Shown one piece after another: positions 7,468 to 15,905 of a stretch of 64,000 nt of DNA. The notes beneath the pieces were generated by a model. It was given only the letters and a program-made list of their open reading frames with translations, searched no databases and was not told the origin of the DNA. Position 1 is the first letter of the stretch; each line of letters begins with the position of its first letter. A program made the translations under genes and the position numbers. Source of the stretch: Myxococcales bacterium (lineage in GTDB: Bacteria; Myxococcota_A; Polyangia; Palsa-1104; JAEUJZ01); the NCBI GenBank assembly GCA_016794465.1, contig JAEUKA010000001.1, positions 1-64,000 on the forward strand, given 5' to 3'.

Positions 7468-8970
7468 TTACTGGGACTTGTTCAGGAACACCGAGATCGA
7501 GCCGTCGCCCGAGTTGGCGCTGACGATGTCTAGCTTGCCGTCGGCGTTGACATCACCGACCGCGACTCCGCGTGGGAATCCGAGGGCGGCCAGCTTGGTG
7601 GTGGTTCCCAGCGCTCCGCCACTGTTGAGAGTGATGCCAATCTGCTGGTCGGCATAAATGGCAGACACCACGTCGGGGCGACCGTCGCTGTTGATATCAC
7701 CCAGTGCGATGTGAGTCGGCGAGGACGCCAGCTGTGTGCCAATCGACGCGGGCTTGGGAGCCGCGAAGGTACCGTCCCCGTTGCCGGTGAGCAGAGCCAC
7801 CGCTGCATCGCGATACAGACAGACCAAAAGATCGATGTTTCCGTCGCCGCTAAAGTCCGATGCGATCACCGTGTACGGTCCAGAGCCCGCCGGGTAGTCC
7901 TTTTTGGCAGCGAATCCGCCGGTGCCATCGCCAAGCAGGACGCTGACCGTGGCCGAAGACTCATTGGCAGCGACGATGTCCGCTTTGCCGTCTTTGTTGA
8001 CATCGGCAAACACCACCGACCGAGGGATGGCGCCGGCAGTGAGCGAGCGCGGAGCGTCAAAAGTGCCTCCCGACTTGCCGAGCAGCAGGCTCAAGTTGTT
8101 GCTGGCGCCGCCGCTGTTGGCGACGATCAGGTCGAGGAATCCGTCGCCGTTGATGTCTCGCATATCGACGCTGACGGGAATGTCGCCCGTGGTGTAGGGG
8201 GTTCGGCTTGGGAACGTGCCGGTCTTGCTGTTGGCAAGCAGCGAGATGCCCGACGGGATGCTGGTCGCACTGGTGACCACAATGTCGTTGAAGGTATCCG
8301 CGTTCCAGTCGAGCACTTTGAGGCCAAATGCGAAGCTGCCGGCACCGTACTTGGCGACGGGCAAGAAGGTGCCGTTGCCGTTGCCGGACATCACCAGCAG
8401 CTGGCCCGTCGGGCTGTTGTCGGTGGCAACGATGTCTGCTTTGAGGTTGTTTTCCAGCTCGGTGATGGCGACGTTGTAGGGCGCTCCACCGACGGGAGTC
8501 TTGGCGGCTGGATCAAACGCGATCGTGCCGTAGTAGTAGCCGAAGATGCTTGCGCTCATGGCCGTCTTGCCGCCGGGGTTGGTGACGACGACGGTGACGG
8601 CTCCCTTGACGCCGGGACGAGGCGGCAGGTTGACGACGATCTGGCTCTGGTTAAACGACTTGACGGTGGCGGGCTGTCCGTCGATGGTGACGGTGGTGCC
8701 GGTGACAAAGCCGTTGCCGCTGAGCGTCACGTCGATGTTGCCGGTCGTTGGGCCTTGTGCGGGGCTGGCTGCGGTCAGCGCGAGGGTCAGGTCCATGTCG
8801 ACGATGCCGCCGCTTCCACCATCACCGCCGCCGCCCCCGGCGAGGTCGTCGCTGGTGGCCATGTCGGCGCTATCCATGTCGGTGTTGGCGGTGGTGCCCG
8901 GATTGCAGCTTACGGCTGCCGCGATGATCACTGCCGTGCCAAAAATAAGAGGTCGAGTCCAAGTCTGCAT
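7468..8970 (-). CDS. FG-GAP/VCBS repeat lipoprotein with IPT/TIG domain
   Basis: A 500-residue secreted protein. Lipoprotein signal ends at Cys22 (AAAVSC). A low-complexity Asp/Gly linker (DMDSADMATSDDLAGGGGG) follows. Residues about 60-150 form an IPT/TIG immunoglobulin-like domain (LTAASPAQGPTTGNIDVTLSG). From about 165 to the end there are seven FG-GAP/VCBS blades, with calcium-binding DxNxDG loops (DWNADTFND, DINGDGFLD, DVNKDGKAD, DFSGDGNID, DINSDGRPD, DVNADGKLD). These fold as a beta-propeller. AGGAGT precedes the ATG. Probably a surface adhesin or ligand-binding protein; no enzymatic motif is seen. Confidence 0.88.
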   Translation of the reverse strand: MQTWTRPLIFGTAVIIAAAVSCNPGTTANTDMDSADMATSDDLAGGGGGDGGSGGIVDMDLTLALTAASPAQGPTTGNIDVTLSGNGFVTGTTVTIDGQPATVKSFNQSQIVVNLPPRPGVKGAVTVVVTNPGGKTAMSASIFGYYYGTIAFDPAAKTPVGGAPYNVAITELENNLKADIVATDNSPTGQLLVMSGNGNGTFLPVAKYGAGSFAFGLKVLDWNADTFNDIVVTSATSIPSGISLLANSKTGTFPSRTPYTTGDIPVSVDMRDINGDGFLDLIVANSGGASNNLSLLLGKSGGTFDAPRSLTAGAIPRSVVFADVNKDGKADIVAANESSATVSVLLGDGTGGFAAKKDYPAGSGPYTVIASDFSGDGNIDLLVCLYRDAAVALLTGNGDGTFAAPKPASIGTQLASSPTHIALGDINSDGRPDVVSAIYADQQIGITLNSGGALGTTTKLAALGFPRGVAVGDVNADGKLDIVSANSGDGSISVFLNKSQ

Positions 8971-9147
8971 GAATAGGTACTCCTGCTAGATGCAAGTTGG
9001 TTGCGAGTAAGTATAGGGACGAGTTCGCCACTGCCCACCCCAAGCGCGAATTTTTCTGTGCGTCAAATCACGCGCAGGAGGTGCAGCCAGCCAAAGCCAC
9101 GCGGCCTGCCTACCGTTCAGCAAGCCGAGTCCAGCGCACAACCTTGG

Positions 9148-10029
9148 CTACAGCGACGAGCTACGACGCGGCGGCGCCCAGATAAAGCCGTCCTCGCGAA
9201 AGACCGGATCGCTGGGCAGCTGCCAGCCATCGCGCGCCCACAGGTAGGCGGTGTACGCACAGATCAGCGCATCGAACAGATGGTCGTTTTTGACCACAAA
9301 CTCGCGCCACTGACCGGGCGCAAAGCCAAGCTCGGGCAGGGCCAACAGCACGCGCTCACGCACCGTCGGACCATGCCCAGATCGCTTGTAGGTGCGGGCC
9401 ACTTGCGAGCCCGGCTGCAGCGGCTGTCCCGTCAGTGACACCGCTCGGCCATGGGCATCGCGATAGCGAATCGCCGACGAGGGCTGCGGTGGCGCCGGAT
9501 CGGGAAAGAGCAGCGCCAGCGTCGCTTTGGGATAGACCTCGATCAGGTTGTGGTTCAGCTGATACGACCGCTTGAGCGCTTGCAGCAGATACGCCGCCCG
9601 CGCCGTCAGTGGACCCATGCCTTGCCCGAGCGTCTCTCTCGGTAAGATACCTTGATCTTGAAGCAGCACCTCGGTGGCGCGCTGGGTGTACGGCGTGTAG
9701 CGCGGCTTGCCAGTCGTCGTCCCGGCGCGCTCGCGAAACCAGCGCACCGTCTCGACGTTACAGGCCGACAGGGACGGACAGCTGGGCAGGGTACAGCGCA
9801 CACACACCGGCAGCTGAAGCGGGGCATCGATGGCGACCACTGCCTCTTCACGATGCTCTTCGACGGAAGAGATCAGGCGCTCGTCGAAAAAAGGCTTACC
9901 ACCACCGCAGTCTTCGACGAGAAGCGGCCTGTCGGAACCGGGCGACAAGCGCAGCCGTACCACCGCTGTGGTCTTGCCCTTGCCGCCCCCGAGGTCGACG
10001 CCGATGAATGTGCGAAATGGCCGCTTCAT
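9148..10029 (-). CDS. DUF429 family protein (RNase H-like fold)
   Basis: A 293-residue protein with the marks of DUF429: FIGVDLGGGKGKTTAVV at the N-terminus (first acidic residue of an RNase H-like fold), VVAIDAPLQLP around 65-75, IEVYPKATL near 165, and HLFDALICAYTAYLW near 255. Several Cys (VRCTLPSCPSLSAC) between the first motifs could bind a metal. The family is often called a predicted nuclease, but its activity is unproven. The downstream neighbour 8971-9147 is intergenic with no recognisable signal. It follows hutF on the same strand after 66 bases; the pairing has no obvious metabolic logic. Confidence 0.78.
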   Translation of the reverse strand: MKRPFRTFIGVDLGGGKGKTTAVVRLRLSPGSDRPLLVEDCGGGKPFFDERLISSVEEHREEAVVAIDAPLQLPVCVRCTLPSCPSLSACNVETVRWFRERAGTTTGKPRYTPYTQRATEVLLQDQGILPRETLGQGMGPLTARAAYLLQALKRSYQLNHNLIEVYPKATLALLFPDPAPPQPSSAIRYRDAHGRAVSLTGQPLQPGSQVARTYKRSGHGPTVRERVLLALPELGFAPGQWREFVVKNDHLFDALICAYTAYLWARDGWQLPSDPVFREDGFIWAPPRRSSSL

Positions 10030-10095
10030 GTGAGGTCCGAAAGACCACCCACCCTAGCATCCTCGGCGCGGTTTCCGGAATGACTTGACCGGGGT

Positions 10096-11490
10096 TTAGG
10101 CGCACAGGCGCACAATCGTCTCTCGGAAGCGGGCGGCGATGGCCTCCTGGGCGACGTGGCGGCCTCCCGAGACGAGCCACTTGCCGGCGACCATGACCTG
10201 GGCGACCAGCCCGCGACCCGGCCCAAACATCGCACTGTCGAGAGCAAGCGCGGCGCGACGACCGCAAACCGCCGGATGATCTGCGTGGAGTACGACCAGA
10301 TCGGCGCGGGCCCCGGTGGCGATGACTCCCGTCGGCTGGGCTGCGGCCTGGGCGCCTCCTTGGGCGGCTCGTTGCCACAGCGCGGTGCCGGTCGAGTGGC
10401 CTTCCCCGCTGGCGAGGACGTTACGTCGACCCAGTCGAAGCCGCTGACTGTATTCCAGCAGCCTCAGCTCGTCGAGCGCATCGGTTCCCACGTGGCTGTC
10501 GGTGCCAATGCCGAATCGACCACCGGCGCTCAGAAACTCGCTGGCGGAAAAAATGCCATCGCCGAGGTTGGCCTCTGTGCTGGGACACAGTCCGACGGTG
10601 GCGTTGGTTCGGGACAGGCGCTCCAGCTCGCTGAGATCGCCGTGGGTCGCGTGAATCAGACAGTAGCGATCATCGACGGCGAAGTGATCGAGCAGCCAGG
10701 CAATCGGGCGCTGCTCGGAATAAGCCAAGCAAGCGCTGACCTCGGCGGGCTGCTCGGCGATGTGCAGATGAATCGGGGCGCGGCGGTCGAGCTGTTCGAG
10801 CATCGCAATCGCCCGTCGGAGTGCCTCGGGCGTGACCGCGCGCAGCGAGTGCGGGGCAATGCCGATCTGCACCCCGGGCGCGCGCTGGTGGAGCAGCTGC
10901 GTCACCACGTCTGCAAACGTGTCATCCGCGAGGAAAAACCGACGCTGACTGTGGTGAAGTGGCGCCGCGCCGAAGCCTCCTTGCTGATACAGGCTGGCGA
11001 GCAGCGTCAGCCCGATCCCGGTCTGCTCAGCCGCTTCGACGATGCGCAGCGAAAGCTCGGCGGGATTTTGATACAGCGCTCCGTCTGGGTCGCGGTGCAG
11101 ATAGTGAAACTCGACGACGCCCGTGAAGCCGCCTTGCAGCAGCTCGACGTACAGCTGAGCCGCAATCGCAGTCACGTCGTCGGGCTGCAAGCTTCCCAGG
11201 AACCGATACATCACCTCTCGCCAGGTCCAAAAGCTGTCGGTGAGCGGGCCACCCCTCTCGGTCAGCCCCGCCATTGCACGCTGAAACGCATGCGAGTGGA
11301 GGTTGACCATCCCCGGTAGCACCGCACCGTCGAGTACCATCGCCGAATCTGTCGTCGCGGCGGGTGTGATCTCGCCGAACGTGCCATCGGCGGCGACCTC
11401 GATCCGAACATCGTGCTGCCACCCCAACGGTAGCAGCGCCTCGCGAGCAAAGTAGGTCCGGGTGTGCGGCGGGCAGCGAGCAGGATTCAT
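10096..11490 (-). CDS. hutF: Formimidoylglutamate deiminase
   Basis: A 464-residue cytosolic amidohydrolase that converts N-formimino-L-glutamate to N-formyl-L-glutamate and ammonia in five-step histidine degradation. Metal ligands are visible: HSH in MVNLHSHAFQRAMAG (His65, His67), the His in PIHLHIAEQP and the Asp in GIGTDSHVGTD. The WTWREVMYRF and CPSTEANLGDG blocks are characteristic of HutF as against other deaminases. Start ATG 11490 is used, with AAGG eight bases upstream; an earlier in-frame codon at 11526 is less likely. No hutH, hutU or hutI lies nearby, so the rest of the pathway must be elsewhere. Confidence 0.88.
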   Translation of the reverse strand: MNPARCPPHTRTYFAREALLPLGWQHDVRIEVAADGTFGEITPAATTDSAMVLDGAVLPGMVNLHSHAFQRAMAGLTERGGPLTDSFWTWREVMYRFLGSLQPDDVTAIAAQLYVELLQGGFTGVVEFHYLHRDPDGALYQNPAELSLRIVEAAEQTGIGLTLLASLYQQGGFGAAPLHHSQRRFFLADDTFADVVTQLLHQRAPGVQIGIAPHSLRAVTPEALRRAIAMLEQLDRRAPIHLHIAEQPAEVSACLAYSEQRPIAWLLDHFAVDDRYCLIHATHGDLSELERLSRTNATVGLCPSTEANLGDGIFSASEFLSAGGRFGIGTDSHVGTDALDELRLLEYSQRLRLGRRNVLASGEGHSTGTALWQRAAQGGAQAAAQPTGVIATGARADLVVLHADHPAVCGRRAALALDSAMFGPGRGLVAQVMVAGKWLVSGGRHVAQEAIAARFRETIVRLCA

Positions 11491-11520
11491 CGTGTTGCCT
11501 TGCGGCTGACCTTGACATAC

Positions 11521-12030
11521 ATGCAACTATCTTGCAAAAAGAGCTATCTGGAGCTCCCGCCGGAGCTCGCGAAAGCCCAAGCAGCGATGACCATGATCCA
11601 CGCGGAAAAGGATGCGCCTCCTGAGGTTGCGGCCCCACTTCCGCCCGCCGATCTGGTGAGTCGTATCCTGGTGGCAGTGCCGGCGCTGTGCTTCATTCAC
11701 TGCGTCGGAGCGACGGTGCTAGCCCTGGCCTTACCGACGGTAGCGTCGCTGTCGAGCGCGGGCGAGTGGCTGGAAGCGCCCCTGTGGCTGCTGTCATTGC
11801 TGGTGGTGGGGATGATGCTGCTCCGTCGGGGAATGGCGCGGAGCGGGGCGGCGGCGCTGTTTGGACTGGCGCTCGCCGTCGGTACGCTGGGCTTCCTCAG
11901 GGATCTGGAGTTGGCCAAGCGAGTGAGCCTGCTTCTGCTGATCGGGCTGCAGGTGCTGTCGTGGCGTCAGTCGCGCCGACCGGCAGTGGTTCCTGCCTGC
12001 GCGTGTCACGGACAGAGGATCGCGGCCTGA
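11521..12030 (+). CDS. MerC-domain small membrane protein
   Basis: About 169 residues with four hydrophobic helices. The first carries PALCFIHCVGATVLALALP, the Cys-x-x-x-Cys type segment seen in MerC mercury-transport proteins and their many relatives of unknown substrate. Helices follow at LWLLSLLVVGMMLL, AALFGLALAVGTLGFL and VSLLLLIGLQVL. The tail ACACHGQ may bind metal. The start is unclear: ATG 11521 and ATG 11587 are both poor in ribosome-binding signal, and the N-terminal 22 residues from 11521 are not hydrophobic. It is divergent from hutF. No other mercury-resistance gene is near, so a resistance role is not implied. Confidence 0.65.
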   Translation: MQLSCKKSYLELPPELAKAQAAMTMIHAEKDAPPEVAAPLPPADLVSRILVAVPALCFIHCVGATVLALALPTVASLSSAGEWLEAPLWLLSLLVVGMMLLRRGMARSGAAALFGLALAVGTLGFLRDLELAKRVSLLLLIGLQVLSWRQSRRPAVVPACACHGQRIAA

Positions 12031-12063
12031 CGAGAGCCTGCTTGGGGCTGCGGCGACCTTTCC

Positions 12064-12318
12064 CTACAGTGACAGAGACGCAGAGGCCAGGAGCACCGCT
12101 GCTGGGGTGGCTTTGGGGGCCCGTCGCTTGGCTCTCTCGGCGGCGAGGGCGGTGAAGGCTGCGATCTCAGGCGCACGTACCGGCGACGGTAGCTGTCCAG
12201 AGACGAGCACGAACTTTGCGATGGCAGCGCTGGCTCGGCGGCAGAGCTTGGCGCAAGCGAAGAGGACGCGGGCGAGATAGGCGCTTGGCGACGACAGGGT
12301 GGGATGCTTCGAGTTCAT
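12064..12318 (-). CDS. Small hypothetical protein
   Basis: An 84-residue Ala/Arg-rich protein (MNSKHPTLSSPSAY...). It is accepted as real because AAGGAG lies five bases before the ATG and a TATAAC-like hexamer occurs about 30 bases further upstream. Its C-terminal half is basic (ERAKRRAPK). No family is recognised. The stop is 34 bases from the convergent MerC-like gene. Confidence 0.45.
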   Translation of the reverse strand: MNSKHPTLSSPSAYLARVLFACAKLCRRASAAIAKFVLVSGQLPSPVRAPEIAAFTALAAERAKRRAPKATPAAVLLASASLSL

Positions 12319-12439
12319 GGCCGCTCCTTGTCTTTCGAGTGGTTACAAAAAACGTTATAGCGCCTGGGTCTGACACCGTCGCTGTTCACTCGGAAGAAAG
12401 ATGACCGGTTTCGCTGCGGTTCGTGATACGATGCCCTAG

Positions 12440-12459
12440 CCCCCAACATCCTCTGGGGG
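12440..12459 (+). other. Hairpin in the leader of the kinase gene
   Basis: CCCCC and GGGGG pair around a 10-base loop, ending ten bases before the ATG of the kinase fragment. It may influence translation of that gene. Confidence 0.5.
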
Positions 12460-12469
12460 AGCGGGGACG

Positions 12470-12790
12470 ATGGCTAAGCGGCGCGAGTGTCCTTCCTGTC
12501 GGAGCGTCTATGTGGGCGACGACAAGCTCTTCTGCCCCAAGGACGGCACTCGGCTCGTCGAGCAAGTGGTGCGCGGCAGCGAAGATCCTTGGATCGGTCG
12601 CGTCATTGCCGGGCGCTTTGTCCTCGAACGACGACTGGGCAAAGGCGGCATGGGCGTCGTCTACCTCGCCAATCACAACGTCCTCAAGCGCCCGTTTGCC
12701 GTCAAGCTACTCCGTCGAGAGTTCGTCAGCAACGAGCGCGCCCTGGCCCGCTTCTTCCGCGAAGCCTGGGACCGCTCGGCTTCGTCGTGA
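12470..12790 (+). pseudogene. Ser/Thr protein kinase, N-terminal fragment (gene interrupted)
   Basis: The first 99 codons are a normal myxobacterial-type kinase start: a zinc-ribbon-like segment (CPSC...LFCPKDG, Cys7, Cys10, Cys22), the glycine loop LGKGGMG at 56-62 and the ATP-binding Lys79 in FAVKLL. Kinase homology stops at ARFFREA. The next seven codons (WDRSASS) are foreign and end in TGA. The missing remainder starts at 14451, after about 1.7 kb of other sequence, in the same codon phase across a shared 20-bp repeat. As it stands the product lacks the catalytic loop and cannot be an active kinase. Confidence 0.85.
12747..12766 (+). repeat. 20-bp direct repeat, left copy, at kinase break
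   Basis: CCCGCTTCTTCCGCGAAGCC, encoding ARFFREA in the kinase frame. An identical copy is at 14452-14471. After it, left and right copies differ by one base (TGGG against CGGG) and then diverge. Confidence 0.9.
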
Positions 12791-12924
12791 GATCGGACGC
12801 AGCAGCCATCGGGAATGAGCCGGGAACTCGGACTGGGCAAGGGCGGCACGTGGAGCAGCGCCACGGCTGCAAAAATGCGTTGGGAGACTCGCTGGTCGAG
12901 ACGGTTTTTGATAGAGAGGTAGGG

Positions 12925-13830
12925 ATGTCGCAAGCTCCCGAACGCTCATGGCTGTTGGCTGTTCCCGATGCGCAAGTGGTGGCGGGGATGGCGCCCAAGT
13001 CTGGCAGTGGCGGAGAAGGCAAGTCGCATCGCAAGCGGGACCGTGCCTTCTTCGTCGAGGTCGCGGCAGTGGTAGCGATGTCAGCGGCGGGTTTGCTCTG
13101 TCCGCAGGGCGTGGGGCTGTGGTATCGGGCGCTGCTGACGGGCTTTGTCGGCATCGGCGGGTTTGTGCTGATCGGTGCGGCGCTGGTGACGCTGGTGTGT
13201 GAGCGACAGCCCGAGCGCTTGCAAGGGAAGCGGCGGAAGCCTCCACTGCTGCTGCGGGAGGTGCGCGACACGACGCTGGCGGCCTGGATCGCAGCGTGCT
13301 TTCTGGCCTGGCCGCTGGCGCGGCTATGGGCGGGGGAACAGACCGGGCTGGTGTGGACGCTGGCCGAGTCGGGCGGTGGGCTGCGGACGTTCTTGCAGAC
13401 CGGAGCGGCGCTGCTGGTGCTCGATGCCTGGCTGTACCTAAAACATCGCTTGCTGCATACCCGACTGCTGTTTCCGTTTCATCGCGGCCACCATGTCTTT
13501 CGCGATCCGACCGCGCTGGCTGGCTTTGCGGTGGGTCCGGTCGAGTCGGTGCTGACGTTTTGGCCGCTGTCGCTGCTGGCGATTCCGCAGGCGGTGCACT
13601 ATGCGCCGCTCTACTTCTCGTTGGTGGTGGGCTTCATCTGGCTGAACTTTTACCTCCACTGCGGAGTCTCGGTGCGACTGCTCGAGTCGACGCTGCCGCG
13701 CTTGCTGGTGAACACCTCGGCCTTTCACAACCGCCACCATGCCAACGCGGAAGTGAACTTTGGCGAGGCGTTCACAATCTGGGATCACGTCTGTAAGACC
13801 CGCGAGCAGGATCGTCGCCGCGACGGTTGA
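12925..13830 (+). CDS. Fatty acid hydroxylase / sterol desaturase family membrane enzyme
   Basis: A 301-residue integral membrane di-iron oxygenase. Hydrophobic helices at about residues 45-65, 70-90, 110-130, 145-165 and 205-240. The His boxes are KHRLLH, FHRGHHVF and FHNRHH, then the final IWDHV, matching the HX3H / HX2HH pattern of PF04116. Such enzymes hydroxylate or desaturate lipids using O2; the substrate cannot be assigned. GAGAGGTAGGG precedes ATG 12925. A longer in-frame reading from 12487 passes through the kinase fragment in another frame and is rejected. It lies within the kinase interruption, 100 bases upstream of ndk. Confidence 0.82.
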   Translation: MSQAPERSWLLAVPDAQVVAGMAPKSGSGGEGKSHRKRDRAFFVEVAAVVAMSAAGLLCPQGVGLWYRALLTGFVGIGGFVLIGAALVTLVCERQPERLQGKRRKPPLLLREVRDTTLAAWIAACFLAWPLARLWAGEQTGLVWTLAESGGGLRTFLQTGAALLVLDAWLYLKHRLLHTRLLFPFHRGHHVFRDPTALAGFAVGPVESVLTFWPLSLLAIPQAVHYAPLYFSLVVGFIWLNFYLHCGVSVRLLESTLPRLLVNTSAFHNRHHANAEVNFGEAFTIWDHVCKTREQDRRRDG

Positions 13831-13930
13831 CGCCGAGGTCAGTTGTGAGGCAACCTGCGCGCCCACGCGGTGGACCTGCGCCCTGGCCACCTTCTCAACG
13901 ACAACCCACACGCTTACGAAAGAGATTTCC

Positions 13931-14356
13931 ATGTCAGACGAGACGACGCTCCTTCTTTTGAAACCGGACTGCATCAGCAAGAAGCTCTCGGGCGAGGTAA
14001 TTCGCCGCCTGGAGGCGCACGGCTTCCGGCTACGCGGCTGCAAGATGATCCAGCTGACCGATGAGGTGCTGAAGGAGCACTACGCGCACATCGCCAGCAA
14101 GCCGTTTTTCCCGGAAGTGGCGGGGTTTATGAAGAGCAGGCCGGTGATTGCGCTGGCGCTCGCTGGGGACGGCGTGATCTCGAAGGTGCGTGATCTGCTC
14201 GGCCCGACGGACAGCAAGGCAGCGGCCAAGGGCACGATCCGTGGCGACTTCGGTGAGGACAAGATGGTGAACATGGTTCATGCGTCGGACTCGCCCGAGG
14301 CAGCAGCGGTCGAGCTGACGCGGTTCTTCCGGGCCGACGAGCTGTTTGACCTGTAG
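13931..14356 (+). CDS. ndk: Nucleoside diphosphate kinase
   Basis: A 141-residue cytosolic enzyme transferring the gamma phosphate of NTPs to NDPs through a phospho-histidine. Family marks are LLLLKPDCI at the N-terminus, the KPFF/FMKSRPVIALAL core, RGDFGEDKMVN and the active-site NMVHASDSPEAA (catalytic His in N-x-x-H-x-S-D). The length is normal. ATG 13931 follows AAAGAG. Upstream extension to 13760 is antisense-like and rejected. That a housekeeping gene lies inside the kinase break argues that the segment came from the chromosome rather than from a simple insertion sequence. Confidence 0.95.
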   Translation: MSDETTLLLLKPDCISKKLSGEVIRRLEAHGFRLRGCKMIQLTDEVLKEHYAHIASKPFFPEVAGFMKSRPVIALALAGDGVISKVRDLLGPTDSKAAAKGTIRGDFGEDKMVNMVHASDSPEAAAVELTRFFRADELFDL

Positions 14357-14450
14357 TCACGTCCAGCCGAACGGGCAGGCGCAGCCTTTCCCTTTCGGCT
14401 TCGTCGCGGCCGCGTGGTAACGGAACCGGAGCGGCCAGTTCTTCGTCGAC

Positions 14451-15905
14451 ACCCGCTTCTTCCGCGAAGCCCGGGTGGCGAGCAGTGTCGATCACCCCAA
14501 CATCGTCAGCATCTACGACTACGGGCAGACCGACAAAGGCGAGCCCTACTTGGTGATGGAGTACGTCGAGGGGACGCTGCTCTATCAGCTGGTCATTGGC
14601 AGTCCGTCGAAGTGCCTGCATCCGCTCCAAGCCGTCGACATCAGCCTGCAAGTGGCCCGCGCCCTCGAGCACGCCCACAATCGCGGTGTTGTACACCGTG
14701 ACATCAAGCCCGAGAACATCCTGATTACTACCGTGGCTGGGCAGCCGGATTTTGTGAAGGTGCTCGACTTTGGGGTGGCGCGGGTGATTGGGCAGCCGCC
14801 GCTGACGCGCGTCGGAGAAGAGATCATCGGTACGCCGGAGTTTATTGCCCCGGAGATGATGTCTGCCTCGGGAGAGCTGTCGCCGTCGGTGGACTTGTAT
14901 GCGCTGGGGATCATGCTCCACGATACGGTCGTCGGTGAGCCTCCGTGGCGAGGCGACATCAAAGAGATCCTGCATGGGCACATGAATGTGGTGCCCCCGC
15001 GACTGTCGGAGCGGCGGCGCAACGCTGCGATTCCGCGCGAGCTGGATGAGCTGACGGCGCAGCTGCTTGAGAAGAATCCGGCGCGGCGACCGACGGCGAC
15101 CGAGACTGTCGAGAGTCTGACTCGGATTCGCGCGCTGATGCCAAGTCGGTCGGTGCAGCTACTGCGTGGGGAGCAGGCGGGGACAGCGCCGATGGCTGGA
15201 GAGTCGGTGCTGGCCGGCAAAGAGACGGTCGTTCTGCCCGCGAAGCCGAGCGGTGAGCCAAAGCCCGGACAAGAGACGGTCATCTTGCCTCGGCCCGAGA
15301 GCAATGCAGCGGCACGCCAAGCTGAAATCGAAGCGATCGATGCCGAGATCGTGACTTTTTTGGCGCGGCTGGCCGGGCTTGTGGAAGGGCTTGGGCAGAA
15401 GCTGTGGCTCGATACGTGGCCGGAAAAGGCGCAGCTGCTGCGTGAGCTGCTGGCGGGAAACAGCAAGGCGCAGGAAAAGCGGCAGCATCGCGTCAAGCTT
15501 CTGACGGAGCAGGTTCAGCTTCAGCAGTCGCGGCTTCAAGAACATCGCAGTGAGCTGCGGCAGCAAATTCTGGCGCTGAGCGAGCGGCTACAGCTTGAGA
15601 CGGAGCTTCCTGATCTGGAGCGCCACCGGGTGCGACGAGCGATCGAGGACAAAGAGCGGCTGCTGGCGCAGGTGTTGTTTTCGGCGCCGACCTCTCCCGA
15701 GCCTGAGCTGTATCGACTGCGTCGTGAGCTGCGCGAGCTGACCGAGCAGGCCCGGGCCGGCTGGCCGCAGCTGGCGCGACTGGTCATTGCCGATCCGCGC
15801 ACCGACAAGCTGAGTGAACGGGCGACGATCGAGCTGGTCCTAGAGCAGCTGTCGGCGGCGCAAGCGATGCAGGCGCTGCTCCACCGGCAGGGCGCTGCGA
15901 TTTAG
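14451..15905 (+). pseudogene. Ser/Thr protein kinase, C-terminal fragment
   Basis: The rest of the kinase resumes as RFFREARVASSVDHPNIVSI. It includes the catalytic loop HRDIKPEN, DFGVA, the GTPEFIAPE activation segment and the subdomain XI Arg. A linker with two ETV(V/I)LP motifs follows, then about 200 residues of Leu/Gln/Glu-rich coiled coil (RQAEIEAIDAEI to the end). No transmembrane helix is seen. It could be reinitiated at GTG 14475, but no ribosome site precedes it and the glycine loop would be missing. Its stop overlaps that of fdx (convergent) in the shared TTAG. Confidence 0.85.
14452..14471 (+). repeat. 20-bp direct repeat, right copy, at kinase break
   Basis: CCCGCTTCTTCCGCGAAGCC, identical to 12747-12766 and in the same codon phase (codons start at the third base of the repeat in both copies). 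Confidence 0.9.

Larger units (their letters stand above)
12767..14471. other. 1,705-bp segment interrupting the kinase gene
   Basis: The segment from just after the left 20-bp repeat through the right repeat is 1,705 bp. It contains the fatty acid hydroxylase gene and ndk, both on the plus strand. No transposase, integrase or inverted terminal repeat is visible. Deleting it fuses codons 1-99 of the upstream fragment to the downstream fragment in frame. Base composition is like the surroundings. Possible origins are homologous or illegitimate recombination between short identities, an unrecognised element with a 20-bp target duplication, or an assembly join. Confidence 0.7.

Noticed and set aside
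10156..11319. 387-codon plus-strand ORF antisense to hutF
   Set aside because: Composition is that of an antisense shadow; hutF has clear conserved motifs on the minus strand.
11512..11517. TTGACA as a -35 box for the MerC-like gene
   Set aside because: No acceptable -10 hexamer lies 16-19 bases downstream.
12822..12850. Second kinase P-loop remnant (ACTGGGCAAGGGCGGCA)
   Set aside because: It resembles the glycine-loop codons for about 18 bases only, with no other kinase similarity around it, so chance cannot be excluded.
12470..15905. Intein or group II intron interrupting the kinase
   Set aside because: The inserted stretch has stops in the kinase frame, two complete unrelated genes, and no splicing or endonuclease motifs.
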